Of a stretch of 64,000 bases of DNA, positions 28,039-35,533 are shown in pieces. The notes under the pieces are model-generated. The model was not told where the DNA came from, did not search any database, and was given only the letters and a program-made list of their open reading frames with translations. The stretch comes from JAAZCI01 sp046462535. GTDB lineage: Bacteria > Pseudomonadota > Gammaproteobacteria > Cardiobacteriales > Wohlfahrtiimonadaceae. Each line of letters starts with the position of its first letter. Within the stretch, counting starts at the first letter, position 1. Where the stretch lies: the NCBI GenBank assembly GCA_046462535.1, contig JBKGVF010000020.1, positions 234,553 to 298,552 on the forward strand, read 5' to 3'. Both the position numbers and the translations under genes were made by a program.

Positions 28039-28314
28039 TCACTCATCAATGTGCTCCGATAAGATTCCCGCTGCTGCCAATTTCTCCTCTAGCGCTCTCA
28101 TCTGCTTCTCTAGCTGATCAACTTTTTTACGCGTCTTTAATAATATTTTGCGCTGCAACTCAAACTCATCTTCACGCACAAATCGAACTGCTCCCAATGC
28201 CTGCTCAACCCCATCACGCACGACTCTTTCCACCTCACTATGAGCACTCTTTATCCCCTCAGGAAGATGATCTGTAATACTTTTCGCGAGCTCATGAATA
28301 AAATTTTTAGGCAT
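28039..28314 (-). CDS. ubiK: Ubiquinone biosynthesis accessory factor UbiK
   Basis: Small protein (YqiC family) that binds UbiJ and supports the soluble Ubi complex in aerobic ubiquinone synthesis. Using ATG 28314 (AAGGGG eight bases upstream) it has 91 residues; the frame is open to 28356 but the extra residues do not fit. Begins MPKNFIHELAKSITDHLPEG, has the VRDGVEQALGAVRFVREDEF centre with FELQRKILLKTR, and ends in a coiled coil of Leu/Glu/Lys heptads (KKVDQLEKQMRALEEKL). Divergent from trmJ. Confidence 0.88.
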   Translation of the reverse strand: MPKNFIHELAKSITDHLPEGIKSAHSEVERVVRDGVEQALGAVRFVREDEFELQRKILLKTRKKVDQLEKQMRALEEKLAAAGILSEHIDE

Positions 28315-28337
28315 ATCACACCCCTTAGTCGGAAACT

Positions 28338-28346
28338 TGTTATAAT
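28338..28346 (+). promoter_or_regulatory. Extended -10 promoter candidate for trmJ-cysE
   Basis: TGTTATAAT is a perfect -10 hexamer with the TGn extension, 51 bases before the trmJ ATG. No convincing -35 lies 16-18 bases upstream, which extended -10 promoters tolerate. It also lies just upstream of the divergent ubiK start. Confidence 0.5.
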
Positions 28347-28396
28347 TTGCAGTCATTTAAAAATTTGTTAAATCTTACCACAGTATAAGCGAAATC

Positions 28397-29143
28397 ATGA
28401 GCCCGAACCCTTTAAATTCCATCCGCATTGTTATGATTGAGACCTCTCATCCTGGCAATATTGGAGCTGCTGCCCGCGCGATGCGCGTTATGGGGCTCTA
28501 CAACCTTACATTAGTTAAACCGAGAAAGTTTCCAAGCCAAGAGGCGGTGGCCCTAGCTAGCGGCGCCTTAGATCTGCTCGATAACGCCTCTGTTGTCTCA
28601 AGCCTAGAGGAGGCAATCGGTGATTGTGAGTATATTTTTGGCACCAGTGCCCGTGCACGCCATATCGGGAAACCTGAAATTCCCCTTGATCAGGCTGCCA
28701 AAGAGATTGCTGCACTCTCAATCGCTCAACCGGAGAGTAAGATCGCTCTGCTTTTTGGCACTGAGCGGACAGGCTTAACGAATGATGAGGTGGACCATTG
28801 CCAAGAGCTGATCTATATCCCCACAGAGAATAATTACAACTCCCTAAATATCGCCTCAGCTATCCAGCTCGTTGCCTACGAATTGCGCCAAGCGCTCATT
28901 ACCGCCCCCCCTCAACAGAGCAGTAGTTGGGAGATGAGGCAGAAACCTGCCTCACAAAAGATTCGAGAAGGATTCTTCAACCACCTTGAAGAGACCCTCA
29001 CCGAACTACAATTTCTCAATCCACAAAACCCTAAACATCTTATGCGCAAGTTGCGTCTACTCTATAAGCGTGCCGATTTAACTGAAGAGGAGATTAATAT
29101 ATTAAGGGGGATCTTAACTGAAACCCAGAGGAGAATCCGATGA
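28397..29143 (+). CDS. trmJ: tRNA (Cm32/Um32) 2'-O-methyltransferase TrmJ
   Basis: SpoU/TrmH-class SPOUT methyltransferase modifying position 32 of tRNA anticodon loops. The 248 residues contain RIVMIETSHPGNIGAAARAM (motif 1), FGTSAR, LLFGTERTGLTNDEVD (motif 2) and YNSLNIASAIQLVAYELR (motif 3), then a C-terminal helical extension typical of TrmJ. In E. coli trmJ precedes iscR; here it overlaps cysE by 4 bases (ATGA) instead. Confidence 0.96.
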   Translation: MSPNPLNSIRIVMIETSHPGNIGAAARAMRVMGLYNLTLVKPRKFPSQEAVALASGALDLLDNASVVSSLEEAIGDCEYIFGTSARARHIGKPEIPLDQAAKEIAALSIAQPESKIALLFGTERTGLTNDEVDHCQELIYIPTENNYNSLNIASAIQLVAYELRQALITAPPQQSSSWEMRQKPASQKIREGFFNHLEETLTELQFLNPQNPKHLMRKLRLLYKRADLTEEEINILRGILTETQRRIR

Positions 29144-29931
29144 TTAAGAGAATGTTAGAAGATATTGCTAATATAAAAAAGTTCGATCCTGCCGCTCGCC
29201 ATACCCTAGAAGTACTGCTCTCCTACCCCGGTCTTTGGGCTATCTGGGGCCATCGAATCAACCATTTTCTATGGTGTAGTGGGTTAAAGACATTAGCTCG
29301 CTGGCTCTCAACGGTTAATCGCTTCCTCACTGGTATTGAGATCCATCCTGGAGCAAAGATCGGTCGCCGCTTCTTTATCGATCATGGTATGGGGGTGGTG
29401 ATTGGTGAGACCGCCGAAATCGGTGATGACTGTACCCTCTACCATGGCGTAACCCTAGGAGGAACAAGTCTTGAGAAGGGAAAACGTCACCCGACACTAG
29501 GTAATAATGTCGTCGTTGGAGCTGGAGCAAAAGTACTTGGCCCTATCACCATTGGGGATAACTCCAGCGTTGGCGCTAACTCTGTTGTTGTAAAACCTGT
29601 CCCTGCTAACTCTACAGCTGTTGGCGTTCCTGCCCGTATCTCAAAACCAGATCGCCCCAACCTAAAGAGAGAGATTGCCGAGAAGCTCTTTAATGCTTAT
29701 GGAATGAGTCATGATATTGATGATCCTGAAGGGAATGCGATTCGACTCCTTCTTAATCACACTGAGCAGCTGGATAAAGCACTCTGCCAGATGAAAGGGG
29801 AGCTAAAGCGACAAGGTATTAAACTTAATGTTGATTGGCCCACTATACAAGATTGCGCCTATTACGAAGAGGGATTAACCACAACGGCTAAGGAGGAGGC
29901 AGAGGAGGGGGAGAAAAGAGAGCAGCTATAG
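29140..29931 (+). CDS. cysE: Serine O-acetyltransferase CysE
   Basis: Acetylates serine, the first committed step of cysteine synthesis. The 263 residues have an N-terminal helical region, then a left-handed beta-helix with FIDHGMGVVIGETAEIGDDC, LYHGVTLGGTS with the active-site His, and GNNVVVGAGAKVLGPITIG. The short-N-terminus form resembles CysE proteins found beside iscR in other bacteria, but no isc genes are here. The C terminus is unusually Glu-rich. Coupled to trmJ by ATGA overlap. Confidence 0.95.
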   Translation: MIKRMLEDIANIKKFDPAARHTLEVLLSYPGLWAIWGHRINHFLWCSGLKTLARWLSTVNRFLTGIEIHPGAKIGRRFFIDHGMGVVIGETAEIGDDCTLYHGVTLGGTSLEKGKRHPTLGNNVVVGAGAKVLGPITIGDNSSVGANSVVVKPVPANSTAVGVPARISKPDRPNLKREIAEKLFNAYGMSHDIDDPEGNAIRLLLNHTEQLDKALCQMKGELKRQGIKLNVDWPTIQDCAYYEEGLTTTAKEEAEEGEKREQL

Positions 29932-29986
29932 TCAATTAACGCTATAGTGAAGGATGATTACTCTCTCAATCAATAGGAGTCCCAAA

Positions 29987-30586
29987 ATGCAGCTTTTTCT
30001 CAACAAAACCTCCCCTTTTGCCCGCCTCGTGGCCGCCGCACTACTTGAGTATAACCTTCCTAAACCAACCCTTCTTTGGAGCGATCCTTGGGCTTTTGAG
30101 CCAGAGTTATTAGCAGCAAATCCCTTCTCAATGGTGCCTGCTCTGCGCCATTATGAGAAGAATATCTATGAGAGTCTTCTAATTATTCGTTACCTCTTCC
30201 ATCTGCAAGGAAGAGGAGAGCCAATCGATTCCTATCCTCGATATGGATATGGTAAAACCTTAATGGAGACAACGTTTCGTCATGTTAGTCTAAAAAACAA
30301 TCAACCAAAAGAGAGCATCCCCCACCCCTTTATTGCTATTACAGAGCGGATGCTCCGTAACGCGCTAACTGAGCTTGATAACCACCTTCCTAGCGAATAT
30401 CAGGAGGAGCATCTCCCCCTCTGCACTCTACAACTACTGATTGCCCTCGACTATATAGCATTTAGACTACCCCATCTCTACCAAGAGGAGATTAATCCTC
30501 CCTTAAATGCCACCATCGCTCAAGCTCAAAGTCGAGCGAGCCTCCATCGCACTGCACCTGAGCGTTTTACGCAACTAACCTTATAG
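29987..30586 (+). CDS. Glutathione S-transferase-like protein
   Basis: About 199 residues with a thioredoxin-fold N-terminal half (MQLFLNKTSPFARLV, NPFSMVPAL with the cis-Pro position, YESLLIIRYL) and a helical C-terminal half. Substrate unknown. The SPFAR motif has no cysteine; some GST-like proteins carry Cys or Ser at that site. ATG at 29987 is chosen because AGGAG lies seven bases upstream; an upstream in-frame start at 29954 has no such site. Downstream of cysE by 55 bases, perhaps in the same transcript. Confidence 0.82.
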   Translation: MQLFLNKTSPFARLVAAALLEYNLPKPTLLWSDPWAFEPELLAANPFSMVPALRHYEKNIYESLLIIRYLFHLQGRGEPIDSYPRYGYGKTLMETTFRHVSLKNNQPKESIPHPFIAITERMLRNALTELDNHLPSEYQEEHLPLCTLQLLIALDYIAFRLPHLYQEEINPPLNATIAQAQSRASLHRTAPERFTQLTL

Positions 30587-30627
30587 CGCAGATCCCCGAA
30601 ATATCTATATTGATAATGGAGATAAGC

Positions 30628-30658
30628 AAAAAAAGAGAGGGTCCTGAATGGACCCTCT
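30628..30658 (-). terminator. Intrinsic terminator of the M16C peptidase gene
   Basis: On the minus strand AGAGGGTCC (30658-30650) pairs with GGACCCTCT (30644-30636), a perfect 9-bp stem with a 5-base loop, followed by a C and a seven-T run (30634-30628). It lies between the convergent GST-like and peptidase genes; the plus-strand side lacks a T run. Confidence 0.85.
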
Positions 30659-30686
30659 AATAGATTGATTGCAACAGTAAAGGCGC

Positions 30687-33581
30687 CTATGAGAGCTGCT
30701 CTACTTGAAAACCTGCTTCTTCGAGCGCACGCTTCGGCCCTAACACTGCAGTATGCGTATTACGGTCAGAAAAGTATCGTGTCACAACAGAGGCGAGATC
30801 CTCCAATGTAACCGCCAATACTCGTGCACGGTAGTCAAGAATCTCTTCTGGCCTCCGTCCATATCGCTCCATAAAGTAACGATCCCCAAATTCTGCAGCA
30901 GGAGTCTTTGGTCGATCAATACCACTGATCACCCCCAAAATTGCCTCCTCAAGCGCCAACTCGTCATGCCCCCCATCTAGAAGCCAATCGAGTGCCCGAT
31001 CAAAATCGGCTAACGTCTCCTGTAAGCGAGGATCACGATAGCTAAAGAAGTTAAATGCCCCTGAATTTGAGTCATAAGTTGCCCCACCACCATAAGCACC
31101 TCCCTGCTCCCGTATAGCGCGGTGGAGATAACCATTACGTAAAAAGCCTGACAACACATGGAGGGCTGGCGCATCAGGATGCTCACGCGTAACGGTCTTA
31201 TAACTCTTTGCACAGTAGTAGACAGGAGCATTAATAGCCCAACCCAACTTTATCACCTCATCACTGACCTTAAAGGGGGTAGTAAAGGGTGAGAAGCGCT
31301 CCTCATTAACAGGATGATTCATCACTTGAGCAAACTGTTGTGCTATCCCCTCTAACTCAGAGGCATCATTTAAGACCACTACCTCATAGGGTGCCTCTTG
31401 TAGACGAGCTAAAAGCGCTGCTAGTCGCTCACCAAAGGTGCGGCAAGCAGCCTCCTCTTTGAGACTAACCTCTAATGCACGATATGCTTGAATTGAACGC
31501 ATCCCTGCTAAGCGTTGATTGAGCTGCCCAATCTCTGAAACATTTTGACTTGCAACACCCATCGCATAGAGGTGCCCATTACTAACGATCCCCTGCTCTC
31601 GACTCAACTTAATCTGCGCTAAGATCTCTTGGATACGCTTCACCTCATCAAAACGCGCCTTAAAAAAGGTCTCCTGCAGCAGCTCCGCTAACGGCTCATG
31701 ATTCTCCACGAGCGCACTTCCTGAGAGCACCCATAATCCCTTCAATGCCCCCTCTTTATTAGGCTGATAGAGCGTTCGAGCAGTGATTCCTCCTGTTACA
31801 GCTGAGATCTTAGCCTGCTGTGTTAAATAATCCTGCTCTCCCGCACCCACTTCGGTAATAAGAGCATCAACAAAGGGGAGTAGCTCTAGCTCCTCCTCGC
31901 TAAGTTCTGGTAGATCCACCACAATGCTCTGATAGGTCATCCCATTGGTAACCGGATCACCAATTGCAACACCCTCCTTATGGTAAGTCATCTTAGGAAA
32001 GGGGAGCGTCGTTGGAATATCCTCTCGGGTCACCATTGGCAAGAGGGAGGGATCATCAACCTGCTCCTGACGCTCAGCTAGCGCCTTAGCATCAGCAATA
32101 ATCTTCTCCTTCTCTTCTGGAGTAAGACTTGCCTCTAATGCCTTAAGACGCCCCTCTTCAGCAGCGCTCAGCTCATCAGATAAGGTGTGACTTGGGTTAA
32201 CTGTTAAGGTTACCTTATGATTGTTACTTAAAAGTAGGCGATCAATTAAATTGGGGATGAAGTCGCGAGATTGAATCTCTTGCCGCATCCGTTTTAGTGA
32301 GGCATCAAAAGAGAGTACATCAAGCGCCTCCCCACCATGGAGTAAGGGGGTTAAACAATCAACAATAAGACGTAAACCATAAGGGTATCGATCCCCCATA
32401 ATTTCACGGGATGAGAGCTCTAACTGGTGCAGCACTGCTTCAATGCGCTCCTGTGGCACCCCTTCATCACGCACTTGAATCAGGGTATCGGTGATTAATT
32501 GGTCGATCTTATCACTATCGGCACCATCTGCCCCCTCTAAGCCACAAGCAAAAAATGCCTCCCGGGTCCCCTCCTCTAATCCACAAAAGAGGGAGGGAGC
32601 GGCTCCTAAATCGGTGGACTCCAATACCTGGCGCAATGGGGAGCTAGAGTTATCTACCAGAACACCACTTAAGATACGTGCACGCATCAGCTCATCAGCA
32701 TCTGTAATCGGATTGAGCAACCAAGCATTAATTACATGGGACTTCCGCTCAAGTGACTCCTCTTTAGGAAGCGGATAGTAACTAACAACCTTCTGTGGCG
32801 CTGAATAACGCTTCTCATCAGGCAGAGAAAAATCGAAATCTTGATACTCAAATTTTGATAGAACCCGCTCTTCAAAAACAGCCTGATGCTCTAACGGATC
32901 CATATTTCCATAAGTTAAAAAGAGGCTATTAGAGGGGTGGTAATGGCGTTTATGGAAATCAACCAACTGCTCATGGGTTAAATCGGGAATAGCCTGAGGA
33001 TCACCACCAGAGTTATTATGGTAAGTGATCGTTGGGAAGAGATGTTTCGTTAGCTCTTGATAGAGTACTGAGCCAATCGAGCTCATCGCCCCCTTCATCT
33101 CATTGAAAACAACGCCTTTGTACGTTAGGGGGGAGTTAGGATTATCTCGCTCTTCAAACTCAAGACGATGCCCCTCTTGCAGAAAATCAAGATAATCGAG
33201 ATTAGGGAAGAAAGCGGCATCTAAATAGACATCTAATAGATTGTAGAAATCCTTCTTATTTTGACTCGCAAAGGGGTAGGCGGTCCAGTCCGATGAGGTA
33301 AACGCATTCATAAAGGTATTTAATGAACGGCGGATCATCATAAAGAAGGGATCCCGAACGGGATAATTCTTCGACCCACAAAGCGCAACATGCTCTAGAA
33401 TATGAGCAACGCCTGTCGAATCTTCTGGTACGGTTAGAAAACCTACCAAAAAGACATTGTTAGGATCATCACAAGCTAAATGGATATGCCTTGCTTTTGT
33501 GATCCTATGTTCATACTCAAGTAGATTAATATTTAAAGAGGAAATCATATTCTCTTTTATCTTTACAAATGGACTCTTCAA
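30687..33581 (-). CDS. M16C insulinase/PreP-type metallopeptidase
   Basis: A 964-residue zinc peptidase of the M16C (presequence protease) group, which degrades peptides inside a closed chamber. The inverted zinc motif HILEH (His60, Glu63, His64) is followed by CGSKNYPVRDPFF, FMNAFTSSDWTAYPF and FNEMKGAMSS, all typical of PreP-like enzymes. The M16C-associated central region and a second, inactive M16-like half follow; REQGGAYGGGATYDS near residue 835 is the C-terminal substrate-binding block. No signal peptide is evident, so it is probably cytosolic. Likely role: clearing peptides; substrate not predictable. Confidence 0.92.
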   Translation of the reverse strand: MKSPFVKIKENMISSLNINLLEYEHRITKARHIHLACDDPNNVFLVGFLTVPEDSTGVAHILEHVALCGSKNYPVRDPFFMMIRRSLNTFMNAFTSSDWTAYPFASQNKKDFYNLLDVYLDAAFFPNLDYLDFLQEGHRLEFEERDNPNSPLTYKGVVFNEMKGAMSSIGSVLYQELTKHLFPTITYHNNSGGDPQAIPDLTHEQLVDFHKRHYHPSNSLFLTYGNMDPLEHQAVFEERVLSKFEYQDFDFSLPDEKRYSAPQKVVSYYPLPKEESLERKSHVINAWLLNPITDADELMRARILSGVLVDNSSSPLRQVLESTDLGAAPSLFCGLEEGTREAFFACGLEGADGADSDKIDQLITDTLIQVRDEGVPQERIEAVLHQLELSSREIMGDRYPYGLRLIVDCLTPLLHGGEALDVLSFDASLKRMRQEIQSRDFIPNLIDRLLLSNNHKVTLTVNPSHTLSDELSAAEEGRLKALEASLTPEEKEKIIADAKALAERQEQVDDPSLLPMVTREDIPTTLPFPKMTYHKEGVAIGDPVTNGMTYQSIVVDLPELSEEELELLPFVDALITEVGAGEQDYLTQQAKISAVTGGITARTLYQPNKEGALKGLWVLSGSALVENHEPLAELLQETFFKARFDEVKRIQEILAQIKLSREQGIVSNGHLYAMGVASQNVSEIGQLNQRLAGMRSIQAYRALEVSLKEEAACRTFGERLAALLARLQEAPYEVVVLNDASELEGIAQQFAQVMNHPVNEERFSPFTTPFKVSDEVIKLGWAINAPVYYCAKSYKTVTREHPDAPALHVLSGFLRNGYLHRAIREQGGAYGGGATYDSNSGAFNFFSYRDPRLQETLADFDRALDWLLDGGHDELALEEAILGVISGIDRPKTPAAEFGDRYFMERYGRRPEEILDYRARVLAVTLEDLASVVTRYFSDRNTHTAVLGPKRALEEAGFQVEQLS

Positions 33582-33648
33582 ACTTACTTCTCCTTACCTA
33601 ATGAGGGGTGATTCGTTGCCCTACATCTAATTACCGAAAGGGCATGAC

Positions 33649-33657
33649 TGCTATAAT
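33649..33657 (+). promoter_or_regulatory. Extended -10 promoter candidate before the DUF805 gene
   Basis: TGCTATAAT, a perfect TATAAT with TGn extension, lies about 115 bases before the ATG at 33772 and directs transcription toward it. No good -35. The leader would be about 108 bases. Confidence 0.45.
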
Positions 33658-33771
33658 ATCGGATAATAGATAGAGATGCACTGAGATCAATTGTAGTAGA
33701 AGAAAAGCGTTATTTTTCACCAATCCTTCAATAATAAATTCTTATAACAAAAGGAGTACATAACGATAATA

Positions 33772-35322
33772 ATGAGATACAAGATCGTTTATCGGGGGGA
33801 ACAATCCGACAAAATAGAGCCAAGTGAGATCGCTATCAATCTTAGTCAGTTGCTTGGTCAACCAACTCGTACTATCATTCAAGAATTTTTTATTAATCAA
33901 TCCACCACAGTTAAATCTAATCTCTCCGAGGCGGAGGCCGATCGTTGGCTCTCTGATCTTGTGGAGGCAGGAATTACTGTCTATAAGGAGCCCGATCAAA
34001 TAACAATGGCTAACATCCATCCTACCCCTAACCAGCACATAGACACCTCTAAGCAGAGCTATAACCTCTGTTACCGTGGAGAATTATGCGACACTATTGA
34101 GAAAAGTGAGATCATTCAGAATCTTGTTGAACTCCTCAAGATTCCTGAAGAGCAAGTTGTACGCAAATTTTTTATCAACAAACGTCTCTGTCTACACCGC
34201 AATGTCTCTTATGAGCGTGCCGCCAATACCCAAGCAATCTTTCAACGGGCTGGGGTCATTCTCCATATCGAAAAAGGAGATGGAGCTAAAGCGAACCAGA
34301 GCGTCAAGGCCTCCCCCTCTAAATCGACAACAATAGAGGGGGAAGATGAGCGTTATAAAGCATTAGCCCGCTCCTTCTCTGAAGCGATTAAGGGGGAGCT
34401 AACAGAAGCGCCCAAAACTGCTAATGAGCCGGAAACAATGCCCCCTATTACAGAAGAGGAGGAGACGGTAGAATTAACCCTCAACCTACAGCCCCCTCCT
34501 CAGGAGAAGAAGCGTTCCCCCGTGCATCAAAATGTGCGCCAGAAGTGGGATGATGGCGATTGGCAAAAAGAGTCTCTACTTGCCACCTTCTCCTTAAGGA
34601 ACCTATTGAGCATCAATACCCGCTCATCACGTCTGCAGTTTATCACACGCATCATTGCACTTATCGCTCTGATGCTGCTCACTGATCGCTTTCTAAATCC
34701 CTTCTATTATGCGGTGGCGAAACACTTTGAGCTCGGTGAAACGACTGCGATTCTCCTCTCGCTCGGTACCCTAATTACATTAGCCGTCATTACCTTTATA
34801 TTATTAGGGCAACGGCTCCATGATTTAGGGCTCTCTGCATACTTTACGATTCTCTTTCTCTTTCCACTTCTGCTCTTTGGTTATGGCTATACCCTCAACC
34901 TGTATGAGCAGAATAAGGTGAAACAAGAGATTGCACACCATAAGGAGTTACTACACGACTATGAGATGAATCGGCTTGAGCTGCATCAGCTTGAAGCAGA
35001 ACTCGCAACACTCTCACGAAAGGCGCAGCGAGATAACTTAAAGAGGGACCTATATAGGGAATATCGCCTCCTCTTTATTGCTGGCTATCTAATTAGCTCA
35101 ATCCTTCTGGTAGCAATGGTGGCCATTCCTGGTAACTCAGGTGTTAATCGTTATGGCTCACCTCCGGAACGTCGATTTGATGAGAGCGCACTAATTATGT
35201 TGATTACCGCTGGAGTGGCGATTTTATTAGCACTGATTGCCCCCCTCTTCTTTAGTAATTATCTCGAAACATTAAGTGCATTTAATAGTGCACTCCTTCA
35301 AACCTTTGGTGTGATGATTTAA
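33772..35322 (+). CDS. DUF805 membrane protein with two N-terminal FxVxYxG modules
   Basis: 516 residues, function unknown. Two tandem modules (about 1-74 and 96-168) each start with a strand and YRGE and end in a strand after an AG turn (VEAGITVYKE; QRAGVILHIE); both resemble the N terminus of the RDD protein at 6694-7647. A charged linker (170-265) leads to a DUF805-like membrane domain with LGQRLHDLGLSAYF, split by a helical, probably coiled-coil stretch (about 380-425, Glu/Leu/Lys-rich) before the last two membrane helices. AAGGAG lies 15 bases before the ATG, longer than usual. Alone between the peptidase gene and lepA. Confidence 0.8.
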   Translation: MRYKIVYRGEQSDKIEPSEIAINLSQLLGQPTRTIIQEFFINQSTTVKSNLSEAEADRWLSDLVEAGITVYKEPDQITMANIHPTPNQHIDTSKQSYNLCYRGELCDTIEKSEIIQNLVELLKIPEEQVVRKFFINKRLCLHRNVSYERAANTQAIFQRAGVILHIEKGDGAKANQSVKASPSKSTTIEGEDERYKALARSFSEAIKGELTEAPKTANEPETMPPITEEEETVELTLNLQPPPQEKKRSPVHQNVRQKWDDGDWQKESLLATFSLRNLLSINTRSSRLQFITRIIALIALMLLTDRFLNPFYYAVAKHFELGETTAILLSLGTLITLAVITFILLGQRLHDLGLSAYFTILFLFPLLLFGYGYTLNLYEQNKVKQEIAHHKELLHDYEMNRLELHQLEAELATLSRKAQRDNLKRDLYREYRLLFIAGYLISSILLVAMVAIPGNSGVNRYGSPPERRFDESALIMLITAGVAILLALIAPLFFSNYLETLSAFNSALLQTFGVMI

Positions 35323-35360
35323 GATAGTGGGAAGTTTACACACAGAATGCTATTTACCGA

Positions 35361-35494
35361 TATAATAGGGCTCTAAATCCACCCTCCCCTAGTGGGAGGG
35401 GGTAGATAGAATCACTATAGGTGTAGGTTCTAACAATTGAAGGCCTACCCTATCCACTTACCTTAACAAGCGAAGGAATCCCTTCGCTTGTTAA
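35361..35494 (+). other. Structured leader upstream of lepA (possible small RNA or attenuator)
   Basis: The 211-base gap before lepA has a perfect TATAAT (35361-35366), then three hairpins in a row: CCCTCCC/GGGAGGG (35382-35400), ATAGG-bulge-GTAGG with CCTACCCTAT (35417-35453), and a 14-bp perfect stem with a 4-base loop (35463-35494) ending TTGTTAATTG. No good -35 is present (TTTACA is 20 bases upstream), and no long T tract follows the last stem. It could be an mRNA leader, a terminator for the DUF805 gene, or a small RNA of about 120 bases. Pairings are by eye. Confidence 0.45.
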
Positions 35495-35533
35495 TTGAGT
35501 ATCACCATTTTGCTATTTGAAATAAATTACTAT

